NCBI GenBank assembly: GCA_044359525.1
Contig: JBIKLY010000013.1
Span: 1 to 46,467 of the forward strand
DNA: 46,467 nucleotides
Direction of reading: 5' to 3'
From: CAJBIL01 sp044359525
GTDB lineage: Bacteria; Pseudomonadota; Gammaproteobacteria; Burkholderiales; Rhodocyclaceae
Under the pieces are notes generated by a model. The model was not told the DNA's origin, did not search any database, and saw only the letters and a program-made list of their open reading frames with translations. The position numbers were made by a program, and so were the translations under genes. The number at the start of each line of letters is the position of its first letter. Position 1 is the stretch's first letter. Positions 17,663-28,208 of the stretch are shown in pieces.

Positions 17663-19024
17663 TCAAGCGGCGGCTTGCCAGTCGCGAACGTCGATCTTGC
17701 CGGTGACTGCGGCGGAGATCAGGGCGGTGCGACGTTCTTGCATCAGATCAATTTGCATTGCCGCACTCGTAATTATTTTGTCGAAAACGGCGCATTTGTC
17801 TTGAAGAACATTAGCGATATTTATCGCCTCATCTAATGGCGGTTGTGTGATGTGTAAATTTTCTATCACTTGCATACCGATATTTTGTTGCGTCCCAAAA
17901 CTCCAATTGAGTTCAATTGCTTCGATAAAATTATGGCACCGAAGAAAATTCAACACAAAATAAGGATGGCTGAATTCGTTGCACCTAATTACAGCCAGCG
18001 GAGACCAAATATTAAATCTCCTATCCGTTTCAACAATGGCTGTTACACCTGTTGTTGCACCAGATTTGACCATGTATATATCAAATCTCCTCGGGGAGTA
18101 TTTTTTTGAGAACCGCCTATCGTCTTCCTCGGATATGTGAGCGCGAATTTTGCCGAAGTCGATAAAGCCAGAAGAAACGGCTTCGGCAGAAATAAATGGA
18201 ACCCCTTCATCCAAAAACTCTGGAGTCTCATGTGGCCCATCCGTAATGGGTGTCGAAACCATGTGCTTAATAGCGAGGACTTCCCAATGCGCCGGCACCT
18301 CGCCCAGCCAGTCGACCCCGGAATCCTTCATAGTGGCGTTGGGGCTGAGGCCTTTGGTCACGGCATGGCTGATCACCGCCTGGCGCTTTTCCTTGAGCAG
18401 TTCAATCAGCCGCTGCTGCTTCTCGATCAGCGTGTCGATCTTCGCGGTTTCGTGGTCGAGGAAGGCGGCGATTTTCTCCTGTTCGCCGCTAGGCGGGATT
18501 GCAAGAAAAATCTGACCAATCATTGTTCCATTTAAATTTGACAAGCCAGTTGTGGTATTTGAAAGGTAATCAAACTGAGCTCTGGCCAGTTCATTATTCA
18601 TCACGTACCAAGCTAACTTTGGAAGCAACAGGCTGTTTGTGCGAATACGTTGCATAAAATTTGAGTAGCAACATCCCAACCCTTCAACCTCATTGGTCAC
18701 AATAGTTGTTTTTCCAATGTGTAGCGCACTGCCACTGGATTTGGTTACCAATAAGTCGCCTTTTTTTAGCTGCGCGTATTCCTTGTCTCTTTGATTCAAT
18801 TTTCTCGGCGCAGGATCATCCAACCTCCAATAGCCATCAACCGTTTGCTCTGTTGATCGAAGAACGATGGTGTCATTTTCTCCATCAGGATCATCACCCC
18901 AAACACCACCATCATTTCGTTCGACGAACCATTTAAATGGCGACAGATTCCAGAATTTTGGAATCTGCCCCAGCCACTCAACCCCCGAATCCCTGTACTC
19001 CGAATAAGCCTTGTACCGACTCAT
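17663..19024 (-). CDS. hsdS: Type I restriction-modification specificity subunit HsdS
   Basis: This 453-residue protein has two target-recognition domains, each introduced by a related motif (DSGVEWLGQIPKFW near the N-terminus and DSGVDWLGEVPAHW near the middle). After each domain comes a long helical spacer (EQEKIAAFLDHETAKIDTLI and the C-terminal equivalent). It sets the bipartite DNA sequence recognised by the methylase and nuclease. The recognition domains are visibly more AT-rich than the flanking genes, as expected for parts that are exchanged between strains. Its start overlaps the end of the YhcG gene by 4 nt. Confidence 0.92.
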   Translation of the reverse strand: MSRYKAYSEYRDSGVEWLGQIPKFWNLSPFKWFVERNDGGVWGDDPDGENDTIVLRSTEQTVDGYWRLDDPAPRKLNQRDKEYAQLKKGDLLVTKSSGSALHIGKTTIVTNEVEGLGCCYSNFMQRIRTNSLLLPKLAWYVMNNELARAQFDYLSNTTTGLSNLNGTMIGQIFLAIPPSGEQEKIAAFLDHETAKIDTLIEKQQRLIELLKEKRQAVISHAVTKGLSPNATMKDSGVDWLGEVPAHWEVLAIKHMVSTPITDGPHETPEFLDEGVPFISAEAVSSGFIDFGKIRAHISEEDDRRFSKKYSPRRFDIYMVKSGATTGVTAIVETDRRFNIWSPLAVIRCNEFSHPYFVLNFLRCHNFIEAIELNWSFGTQQNIGMQVIENLHITQPPLDEAINIANVLQDKCAVFDKIITSAAMQIDLMQERRTALISAAVTGKIDVRDWQAAA

Positions 19025-20033
19025 GCCTCGTCTCCATCGCCCACATTCGCCGCATAAAACTCGTGCAATTTCGCTTGCAGCAGTTTCTTGTCCGGCAACT
19101 GGGTCTGGTATTGCGCGACCAGCGCGGGCGAGAGTGAGCGGCTCAGGGCGTATTCGACGACTTCGTCGTCCTTGCTGGCGCAGAGCAGCAGGCCGATGGC
19201 CGGGTTTTCGTGGGCTTTCTTGTGGTCGCGGTCGAGGGCTTCGAGATAGAAATTGAGCTGGCCGAGGTGTTCGGGCGAGAAGCGGGTGGTTTTCAGTTCG
19301 ATGGCGACCAGGCAGTTGAGGCCGCGGTGAAAAAACAGCAGGTCGAGGGCGAAATCCTGCCCACCCACTTGCAGCGGGTATTCGCTGCCGATGAAACAGA
19401 AGTCGCGCCCGAGTTCGAGCAGGAACTGCTTGAGCCGAGCCAGCAGTCCGCGTTGCAGATCGCTTTCGAGGTGCGCGGCGGGCAGGTCGAGGAATTCGAC
19501 GAGGTAGCTGTCCTTGAAGATGCTCGCTGCGCCGGGGTGAGTTTGTGTCACCAGTGGTGACACTTTTGCCGGAGAGAGGACGACGCGCTCGAAAAGACCG
19601 GTGTCGTATTGCCGCTCCAGCTCGCGCTTACTCCATTTTTCCTGCGCCGCCATTTTCAGGTAAAACTCGCGCTCTTCGGTGCGTTTGCTGCGACCGAGAA
19701 TGATCAGGTTATGGCTCCAGGGCAATTGTCGCACCAGTGGTGCGACTTTCTCCTGGGGGTGATAAGTCTCGTAAAACTGCCGCATGCGGAACAGGTTGGC
19801 GCGGGTGAAGCCTTTCAAACCTGGCTGCGTATTGGCAATGTGCTGGGCCAGTTGTTCGACGACCCCCTTGCCCCATTCGGCGGCATTGATCTTACCGCTG
19901 AGGTAGGCCCCAACCTGCCAGTAAAGCTCGATCAGCGTGGTGTTGACGGCCTGATAGGCGCGCTGGCGGGCGCTGTCGATCAGCCGGGTGATCTCCGAAA
20001 AGTCGGGGTTTGGCGTCAACTCGTTCAACTCGC

Positions 20034-20037
<4 letters not shown>
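19021..20037 (-). CDS. YhcG-type PDDEXK nuclease-domain protein (DUF1016)
   Basis: This 338-residue protein belongs to the YhcG/DUF1016 family. The N-terminal helical domain contains LIELYWQVGAYLS and the conserved QLPWSHNLIIL. The C-terminal PD-(D/E)XK fold shows DFALDLLFFHRGL near residue 232 and AIELKT near 247. The gene sits inside the type I operon and overlaps hsdM upstream and hsdS downstream by 4 nt each, so its product is made in step with the methylase. Such proteins are known near restriction genes, but their job is not established. The gene contains two perfect 19-bp palindromes. Confidence 0.88.
19545..19563. repeat. 19-bp palindrome A inside the YhcG gene
   Basis: Perfect palindrome gtgtcaccagtggtgacac with a single central base. 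It shares the 11-nt core CACCAGTGGTG with the palindrome at 19728-19746. It encodes part of KVSPLVTQ. Confidence 0.6.
19728..19746. repeat. 19-bp palindrome B inside the YhcG gene
   Basis: Perfect palindrome gtcgcaccagtggtgcgac, 183 bp from palindrome A and with the same core. The flanking bases differ but stay mutually complementary. It encodes part of KVAPLVRQ. Confidence 0.6.
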
Positions 20038-22352
<2,315 letters not shown>

Positions 22353-22498
22353 TTAGGCTTGAGAATTTATTTGTTGACGAGTCGGCGCGGTGCGCAGTTA
22401 CGCTACTACTTCGCTACGAAAGCTGTTTGCGGTGAATGCCTTGTGCATCAGATAGTACGCCAGTACGACTTTACGAATTAGCGGTGACTGCGGCCGGC

Positions 22499-22523
22499 TA
22501 TGTTAAGTTGTTACCTGATATCA
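22499..22523 (+). promoter_or_regulatory. Possible antitoxin promoter and operator
   Basis: A -10-like tatgtt (22499-22504) is followed by the palindrome tgatatca (22516-22523), between it and the ribosome site of the antitoxin gene. Ribbon-helix-helix antitoxins usually repress their own promoter through such palindromes. No clear -35 box is seen. Confidence 0.25.
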
Positions 22524-22539
22524 CCAACAGGGAAACAGC

Positions 22540-22830
22540 ATGGCTGCTACCACCACCCGGCCAACGACCATCAAGATTGATCAAGAAACCCGAGAGCGTA
22601 TGAAGCGCCTGGTCGAAGCACGCAATCGAACGCCGCACTGGATGACTCTGGAGGCTGTTCTCCAGTATGTAGACCGAAAAGAAAAACGTAAAGCATTCCG
22701 ACATGATGGCATTCTGGCGTGGAATGAATATCAGGGAAGCGGTTCACACGTCTCGGGAGATGAAGTCATTGCCTGGCTCGACACTTGGTGCGAGGAAATC
22801 GAAAAAACTGCGCCTGCATGCCACCTGTGA
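22540..22830 (+). CDS. Ribbon-helix-helix antitoxin of a ParDE-type module
   Basis: This 96-residue protein opens with a CopG/ParD-like ribbon-helix-helix DNA-binding domain (TTIKIDQETRERMKRLVEA). The C-terminal half, including AWNEYQGSGSHVSGDEVIAWLD and the ending PACHL, is the toxin-wrapping part typical of antitoxins paired with ParE toxins. A ribosome site (aggga) precedes the ATG. The expected toxin frame begins 13 nt before its stop, but that gene is decayed, so the antitoxin now appears to be an orphan. It is the only plus-strand gene of the island. Confidence 0.8.
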   Translation: MAATTTRPTTIKIDQETRERMKRLVEARNRTPHWMTLEAVLQYVDRKEKRKAFRHDGILAWNEYQGSGSHVSGDEVIAWLDTWCEEIEKTAPACHL

Positions 22831-22980
22831 AATTCGCGCCTGCCGGGCCACTTGATCTGGAGCGGATACGCTAGCTCTTGTGCCTAAAGATTCTGTTGCG
22901 CTGTATCGTCAGGATAGCAATTGTGTGATCATCCCCTGACAGTGCGCCATCAAAAAGATGCCAAGCGCTTTTTGCGATGA
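22818..22980 (+). pseudogene. Remnant of a ParE/RelE-type toxin gene
   Basis: An ATG inside the antitoxin gene opens a frame whose product MPPVKFAPAGPLDLERIR is a textbook ParE N-terminus, then stops at 22874. From 22880 another frame reads SVALYRQDSNCVIIP, and from 22936 a third reads LTVRHQKDAKRFLR and stops at 22980. These look like the last strand and C-terminal RHQ motif of ParE. Roughly 45 central residues are missing and there is at least one frameshift, so the toxin cannot be active. Confidence 0.7.
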
Positions 22981-23019
22981 GTCAAAAACACACTTAGCCA
23001 GCACCATGAATTCAGCACC

Positions 23020-23934
23020 ATGACCCAACTCATCCTCGAACAAGCCCTCAACGGCCTGCAATTCGGTCTCATGCTGTTCCTGCTCGCCGCCGGGCTGACG
23101 CTGGTGTTCGGCATCATGGACATGATCAATCTTGCGCATGGGTCGCTGTACATGGTCGGCGCTTATCTGGCGGCGGCCGCAACGCAGGCCAGCGGCTCGT
23201 TTATCGCCGGCATCGGCGCGGCAATGCTGGGTACGGCGCTGCTCGGGGCGCTGCTCGAAGTCTCGCTGCTGCGCCGGCTCTATGCGCGTGACCATCTGGC
23301 GCAGGTGCTCGCCACCTTCGCGCTGATCCTGATCGCCAACGAAGCCGTCCGCATGATATGGGGCGCGCAGCCGGTGCTGCTCAACACGCCGGACGCACTG
23401 TCCGGGCCGGTCGACATCGGCGGTTTCTTCTACCCCTCGTACCGCCTGTTGATCATCGCCGTGGGTGCGCTGGTCGCCGGGCTGCTTTACCTGCTGGTGG
23501 CGAAAACGCGGGTCGGTATGTGGGTGCGTGCCGGGGCATCGAATCGTGAGATGACCGAGGCACTTGGCGTCAATGTGCGCCTGCTGTTCACCGCCGTTTT
23601 TGCGGTGGGCGCGGCGCTCTGTGCGCTGGCCGGTGCGCTGCTCGGCCCGCTGCTGGCGGTACAGGTTGGCATGGGCGAGAGCATCCTGATTCTCGCCTTT
23701 GTAGTGATCGTGATCGGCGGCATCGGCTCGATGCGCGGCGCGCTGGTTGGCAGCCTGCTTGTCGGTCTGGTTGATACGCTGGGGCGCGCCGTACTGCCGT
23801 CGCTGTTGCGCGAATTTGCCTCTCCCGAAGTGGCGGCCAGCCTCGGGCCGGCCATCGCGTCGATTCTGATTTATGTGCTGATGGCGGCGATTCTTTTCTG
23901 GCGGCCGGAAGGCCTCTTCCCGGCGCGCGCCTGA
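23020..23934 (+). CDS. livH: Branched-chain amino acid ABC transporter permease LivH
   Basis: This 304-residue inner-membrane permease has the LivH pattern: an N-terminal QLILEQALNGLQFGLMLFLL, the FGIMDMINLAHGSLYM segment, and the cytoplasmic ATPase-contact loop containing ASNREMTEALGVN. It pairs with LivM to form the channel. No good ribosome site precedes the ATG, and an 11-bp repeat (cagcaccatga at 22999 and 23013) duplicates the start region, so the upstream end may have been altered when the island inserted. Its stop overlaps the livM start. Confidence 0.92.
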   Translation: MTQLILEQALNGLQFGLMLFLLAAGLTLVFGIMDMINLAHGSLYMVGAYLAAAATQASGSFIAGIGAAMLGTALLGALLEVSLLRRLYARDHLAQVLATFALILIANEAVRMIWGAQPVLLNTPDALSGPVDIGGFFYPSYRLLIIAVGALVAGLLYLLVAKTRVGMWVRAGASNREMTEALGVNVRLLFTAVFAVGAALCALAGALLGPLLAVQVGMGESILILAFVVIVIGGIGSMRGALVGSLLVGLVDTLGRAVLPSLLREFASPEVAASLGPAIASILIYVLMAAILFWRPEGLFPARA

Positions 23935-24932
23935 TGGGGCTTTACGCATCCTCACCGCGCCGCCGGGTGCTGGCGGCAGTCGCTCTGGCCGCCCTGGCTG
24001 CGCTGCCGTGGCTGGCGCAAATGCTCGATCAGAGCTTCTATGTGAGCTTTGCCAGCCGCGTGCTGATCTTTGCGCTGGTGGCGACCAGCCTGAATCTGGT
24101 GGTTGGTTTCGGCGGCATGATCTCGTTTGGTCACGCGGCATTTTTCGGCGCTGGCGCTTATAGCGTTGCCGTACTGGCTGAAAATGGCGTTTTTTCGGCA
24201 TTGGTCGCCTGGCCGCTGGCCGGCGGTATCGCGGCTTTGCTCGCCCTGCTGATCGGCGCGATCAGCCTGCGCACGCGCGGTGTCTATTTCATCATGATCA
24301 CGCTGGCCTTCGCGCAGATGGCGTTCTACCTCGTTGTTTCACTGAATTCATGGGGTGGCGATGACGGGCTGGCGCTCTTGCAACGGTCGACCTTGCCCGG
24401 GCTGGATCTCAAGGATGACGCGACTTTCTATTACCTGGTGCTGCTGTTTCTGGCGCTGGTGCTGCTGGTTTTCGACCGGCTGGCGCATTCGCGCTTCGGG
24501 CGCGTGATTCAGGGTATCCGCGAAAACGAGACACGTATGGAGGCACTGGGCTATCCGGTATTCGCCTACAAACTCGTCTGCTTTGTGATTGGTGGCGCGC
24601 TCGCCGGCCTCGCGGGTGCGCTGCTGGTCAACCAGTCCGGCCTCGCCAGCCCGAGCCTGCTGCACTGGACGCAATCGGGAACGCTGCTGGTGATGGTCAT
24701 TCTCGGCGGCGTCGGCAGCCTGTATGGCGGCCTGATCGGCGCGGTGCTTTTGCTGCTCGGCGAAGAACTACTGGTTGAAATAACGCCACATTGGCAAATC
24801 GGCCTCGGGCTGGTGCTGCTCGCCGTGGTGCTGTGGGCGCCGCAGGGTGTTGCCGGGCTGTTTGCGCGCAGAGACAAAGCGGCTGATGGTGGCAGGGGTG
24901 GCAAGAGCAGCAGCGGTGATAAGCATGAATGA
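23934..24932 (+). CDS. livM: Branched-chain amino acid ABC transporter permease LivM
   Basis: This 332-residue partner permease of LivH contains the hallmark LNLVVGFGGMISFGHAAFFG and the ATPase-contact loop GRVIQGIRENETRMEALGY, followed by VMVILGGVGSLYGGLIGAV. It has about ten membrane spans and ends with a basic cytoplasmic tail. The gene overlaps both neighbours (TGATG with livH, and 8 nt with livG), so the operon is tightly packed. Whether the substrate is leucine-type amino acids, urea or an aromatic acid cannot be decided from the permease alone. Confidence 0.92.
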   Translation: MGLYASSPRRRVLAAVALAALAALPWLAQMLDQSFYVSFASRVLIFALVATSLNLVVGFGGMISFGHAAFFGAGAYSVAVLAENGVFSALVAWPLAGGIAALLALLIGAISLRTRGVYFIMITLAFAQMAFYLVVSLNSWGGDDGLALLQRSTLPGLDLKDDATFYYLVLLFLALVLLVFDRLAHSRFGRVIQGIRENETRMEALGYPVFAYKLVCFVIGGALAGLAGALLVNQSGLASPSLLHWTQSGTLLVMVILGGVGSLYGGLIGAVLLLLGEELLVEITPHWQIGLGLVLLAVVLWAPQGVAGLFARRDKAADGGRGGKSSSGDKHE

Positions 24933-25683
24933 AGCGCTGCTCGATGTACGCGATGTGAGCAAACATTTCGGCGGTGTTTATGCACTCAATGGCGCGACGC
25001 TGGCTATCGAAGCGGGCGAAGTGCATGCGCTGATCGGCCCGAATGGCGCCGGCAAAACGACGCTGATCCACACGCTCTCGGGTTCGTTACGCCCGGATCA
25101 GGGCAGCGTAAATTTTACCGGCAGTGATGTCACGCAGCTTGCAATGCATCGGCGTGCGGCGCTCGGTCTGGCGCGCTCGTACCAGATCACCAACATATTT
25201 GCCGGCTTCACGGTGCTCGATAACGTGGCGCTTGCCGTGCAGGCTAGAGCGCGCGACTGGGGATCCAGTTTCCGCTTCTGGCAGCCATTTGCCAGTGATA
25301 CCCGGATCACCGAGGAGGCGCGTGCGCTGCTTGATCAGGTATCGCTCGGTGCGCTGGCTGCACGGCGAGCCAGCCACCTGTCGCACGGCGAACAGCGCAG
25401 CCTTGAAGTGGCGCTGGCGCTGGCGACCAAGCCAAAACTGCTGCTCCTTGACGAGCCGATGGCCGGCATGGGGCCGGAAGAATCAGCGCGCATGGTCGAG
25501 CTGATCGAACATCTGTCGCGCCAGGTCACACTGTTGCTCGTTGAACACGACATGGACGCCGTTTTCCGGCTGGCGGATCGCATCTCGGTGCTGGTTGGCG
25601 GGCGGGTGATCGCGACCGATACACCGGCAATGATTCGCGCCGATGCCGCCGTGCGGCGGGCTTACCTTGGCGATGTGGTATGA
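24925..25683 (+). CDS. livG: Branched-chain amino acid ABC transporter ATPase LivG
   Basis: This ATPase of about 252 residues has Walker A GPNGAGKTT, a signature in LSHGEQRSLEVALAL and Walker B LLLLDEPMAGMGPEES. The D-loop region and the EHDMDAVFRLADRI switch follow, all as in LivG. It energises transport together with LivF on the cytoplasmic face. ATG 24925 is chosen because it begins the conserved domain; the frame stays open further upstream within livM. Its stop overlaps the livF start by 4 nt. Confidence 0.92.
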   Translation: MNEALLDVRDVSKHFGGVYALNGATLAIEAGEVHALIGPNGAGKTTLIHTLSGSLRPDQGSVNFTGSDVTQLAMHRRAALGLARSYQITNIFAGFTVLDNVALAVQARARDWGSSFRFWQPFASDTRITEEARALLDQVSLGALAARRASHLSHGEQRSLEVALALATKPKLLLLDEPMAGMGPEESARMVELIEHLSRQVTLLLVEHDMDAVFRLADRISVLVGGRVIATDTPAMIRADAAVRRAYLGDVV

Positions 25684-26402
25684 GCATGAGTACGGCTCCG
25701 CTGCTGGAAATCGAGCAACTGGAAACGGCGTATGGCAGCAGCCAGGTGCTGTTCGGCATCAGCCTGACGATTGGCGAAGGTGAAGTCGCCACGCTGCTCG
25801 GGCGTAACGGTATGGGCAAGACAACGACGGTACGCTCGATTTGCGGCCTGACGCGACCGCGCAGTGGTTCAATCCGTTTTGCCGGCGAGCGTATTGACAC
25901 ACTCACCGCCGACCGCATCGGGCGCAGCGGGATCGCGCTGGTGCCGGAGGGTCGGCAGATTTTCCCGAACCTCTCGGTGCGCGAGAACCTCATCGCTTTC
26001 GCCGCCAATCGCCATGCCGCGCGCGCGCCGTGGACGCTGGAGCGGGTCTATGCGTTCTTCCCACGGCTGGCCGAACGCGCCAACAATCTCGGTGGCCGGC
26101 TATCCGGTGGCGAACAGCAGATGCTGGCCATTGGCCGCGCCCTGATGACCAATCCGCGCCTGCTGATACTCGATGAAGCAACAGAAGGCCTCGCGCCGCT
26201 GGTCCGTGAAGAAATCTGGCGTTGTCTCGATACCCTGCGCGGCAGCGGGCAAACCATTCTGGTCATCGACAAATACGTCGAACGCCTGATTGCCCTGGCC
26301 GACCGGCACACCATCCTCGAACGCGGGCAAGTAGCCTGGCAAGGCAGCTCCGCCGAACTCGATGCCGATCACGGCATCTGGCATCGCTATCTGGGGATTT
26401 GA
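25680..26402 (+). CDS. livF: Branched-chain amino acid ABC transporter ATPase LivF
   Basis: This 240-residue ATPase is the second of the pair, with Walker A GRNGMGKTT, signature LSGGEQQMLAIGRAL and Walker B LLILDEATEGLAPLV. The Met in place of Ala in the Walker A loop and the sequence EGLAPLV are typical of LivF. It is the last gene of the transport operon and converges with the PilZ gene, leaving a single base between the two stop codons and no terminator in the gap. Confidence 0.92.
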   Translation: MSMSTAPLLEIEQLETAYGSSQVLFGISLTIGEGEVATLLGRNGMGKTTTVRSICGLTRPRSGSIRFAGERIDTLTADRIGRSGIALVPEGRQIFPNLSVRENLIAFAANRHAARAPWTLERVYAFFPRLAERANNLGGRLSGGEQQMLAIGRALMTNPRLLILDEATEGLAPLVREEIWRCLDTLRGSGQTILVIDKYVERLIALADRHTILERGQVAWQGSSAELDADHGIWHRYLGI

Positions 26403-26403
26403 T

Positions 26404-26781
26404 TTACTCGGAGAGCAGCGCGGAAAGCTCGCGCTCAAGCAATTCCTCGCTGCCCAGATTGAATTCGACGAGGCGGCGCAGATGCGTCACGCTGTCGAGG
26501 TCAATGTTATGGCAGTCGAGTCCGGCATAACGACCTTCGATGTGCGTGACCCGTGTTTCCATGCGGATGCTGTCGCCGTCGTCGTCGAGCCGGATGCAGA
26601 GGGTGCATGGTGTTTGATCATGCAGATAGATGTCGATCGGCAGGCGTACCAGCGCCCCCTTCAGCGAGACATCAAGAACCATCACTTCGATGTCGCGATC
26701 GATCAGCACCAGCTGCGCCGGTGTGTGGAAGGCGATGCGCGAATACAGGCGACGTTCATCGGTCACGACAGGCTCCTTCAA
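26404..26781 (-). CDS. PilZ-domain protein, probable c-di-GMP receptor
   Basis: This 125-residue protein is essentially one PilZ domain. Both cyclic-di-GMP contacts are present: the RxxxR motif in ERRLYSR near residues 10-16, and DVSLKG near residue 38 matching DxSxxG. It would report c-di-GMP levels to an unknown partner, commonly motility or envelope machinery. It is the last gene of the tol-pal transcription unit, five bases after queE, so it is probably cotranscribed with envelope genes. Confidence 0.85.
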   Translation of the reverse strand: MKEPVVTDERRLYSRIAFHTPAQLVLIDRDIEVMVLDVSLKGALVRLPIDIYLHDQTPCTLCIRLDDDGDSIRMETRVTHIEGRYAGLDCHNIDLDSVTHLRRLVEFNLGSEELLERELSALLSE

Positions 26782-26786
26782 GAGGT

Positions 26787-27446
26787 CTACTTGCCTTGAA
26801 TATTACCCCAAAGCAACTTGTGTAGTTGTAGCTGGAAGCGTACCGGCAAACGGTCGGTAAGTATCCAGTCAGCCAGTATTCTTGGCTCCAGATCACCCTG
26901 TACCGGTGCCATGAGCAATGGGCAAACTGTGTCGAGACGGTGTTCGAAAATCGTGTCGCGCGCCCACTCGTAGTCAGCCCGATCCTTGAGAACGAACTTG
27001 AGCTCGTCACGCCGGGTCAGCAGCGCCAGATTTTCCCAGCGGTTCTTGTCGAACTCACCGGAGCCGGGCGCCTTGAGGTCGACGATACGCGAAACGCGCG
27101 CATCAACATCGGTAATATCGAGCGCCCCGGAAGTTTCCAGCGAGACGTCATAGCCGGCATCGCAGAGCGCCGTGAGCAAGGGCAGACAGGACTTTTGCGC
27201 CAGCGGTTCGCCGCCAGTAACGCACACCCAGCGCGTATCGTAGCGCGCAAGGTCGGCGAGAATTTCCGGCACGGTGCGGTTGCTGCCACCGGCAAAAGCA
27301 TACGCGGTATCACACCAGACGCAGCGCAGCGGGCAACCAGTAAGGCGGACAAAAACAGTCGGCAGGCCGACGCGCGAAGTTTCTCCCTGCAAGGAGAAAA
27401 AAATCTCGCTGATCTTCAGCGAAACCGGTTTTTCCCGCCCGGTCAC
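26787..27446 (-). CDS. queE: 7-carboxy-7-deazaguanine synthase QueE
   Basis: QueE is the radical-SAM enzyme that makes 7-carboxy-7-deazaguanine for queuosine. This 219-residue protein has the cluster-binding CPLRCVWCD motif (Cx3Cx2C), the FFSLQGETSRVGLPTVFVRL start and the VTGGEPL SAM-binding segment. It appears to start with GTG at 27446, only 4 nt after the cpoB stop, so translation is likely coupled. Placement of queE directly after the tol-pal genes is common in proteobacteria. queC is present elsewhere in the window. Confidence 0.93.
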   Translation of the reverse strand: MTGREKPVSLKISEIFFSLQGETSRVGLPTVFVRLTGCPLRCVWCDTAYAFAGGSNRTVPEILADLARYDTRWVCVTGGEPLAQKSCLPLLTALCDAGYDVSLETSGALDITDVDARVSRIVDLKAPGSGEFDKNRWENLALLTRRDELKFVLKDRADYEWARDTIFEHRLDTVCPLLMAPVQGDLEPRILADWILTDRLPVRFQLQLHKLLWGNIQGK

Positions 27447-27450
27447 CGGC

Positions 27451-28206
27451 TTACTTCTTTTTCAGGCGCTGCTTGGCCGTTGCCGCCGCCGTGCTATCCG
27501 GGTATTTGATCAGCACCGCTTCGAGCGTACCCTTGGCGCCCTTGGCATCACCCAGTTCCTGCTGGCAGGTAGCGATGTTGATCATCGCATCGGGCGCTTT
27601 GGCATGGCCTGGCCACTTCGCCAGAACGACTTTCTGCGCGTCAATCGCCTTCTTGCAGTCGCGCAGCGCGTAGTGCGCGTTACCCAGCCAATACTGCGCG
27701 CTCGGTGCGAGCGTGCTGTCCGGATAATTTTTGCTGAAAGCCTCGAAGGCCGCTGCCGCTTCCTTGAGCTTGTTGGCTTTGAAGTAGTTGAGCGCCGCCT
27801 CGTAATCGTGCGACTCGGCAGACGGATCGGCAGCCGGTTTGGCCGGCGCCTTGGCTTCCTCTCCCGGCTTGGCTTCAGCGACCGGCTGCGGCTCAAGCTT
27901 GCGCAAGCGGCCATCGAGGTCGATATAGAAATCCTGCTGCCGTTTTTTCGCCGACTCCAGCTCATAGGTCAGGGTTTCGACCTGCCCGCGCAGTTTGGCG
28001 CTCTCTTCACGCAGCGCCTGAATCTGGTTGATCAGATCGAACTGCGCTTTTGCCGTCGTATCGAGACGCTCGTTGGTCTTGATCGTCAGGTCGTTGATCT
28101 GGCGCCGCGCTTCATCATCGTCGAACATCCCCGCCTGCACTTGCTGCGCGCCAAAAGTGGCAAGCAGCAAAGTGACTGCGGAAAGACGCAAGTAGCGCAC
28201 CGGCAT
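27451..28206 (-). CDS. cpoB: Cell division coordinator CpoB (YbgF)
   Basis: CpoB links Tol-Pal constriction with peptidoglycan synthesis in the periplasm. This 251-residue protein has a signal peptide (cleaved near VQA), a coiled-coil trimerisation region at about residues 30-105, a Pro/Ala/Lys-rich linker, and TPR repeats from about residue 133 (DYEAALNYFKANKLKEAAAA and two more). The order and length match the family. It starts 2 nt after the pal stop and is followed by queE. Confidence 0.93.
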   Translation of the reverse strand: MPVRYLRLSAVTLLLATFGAQQVQAGMFDDDEARRQINDLTIKTNERLDTTAKAQFDLINQIQALREESAKLRGQVETLTYELESAKKRQQDFYIDLDGRLRKLEPQPVAEAKPGEEAKAPAKPAADPSAESHDYEAALNYFKANKLKEAAAAFEAFSKNYPDSTLAPSAQYWLGNAHYALRDCKKAIDAQKVVLAKWPGHAKAPDAMINIATCQQELGDAKGAKGTLEAVLIKYPDSTAAATAKQRLKKK

Positions 28207-28208
28207 GA

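Noticed and set aside
16242..17804. A 520-codon open frame on the plus strand opposite hsdR
   Set aside because: It is the mirror of a strongly supported hsdR gene; its product lacks any domain and has the composition of antisense frames in GC-rich DNA.
22909..24201. A 430-codon minus-strand frame across livH
   Set aside because: Its product is Arg/Gln/His-rich low complexity opposite a clear LivH permease and the toxin remnant.
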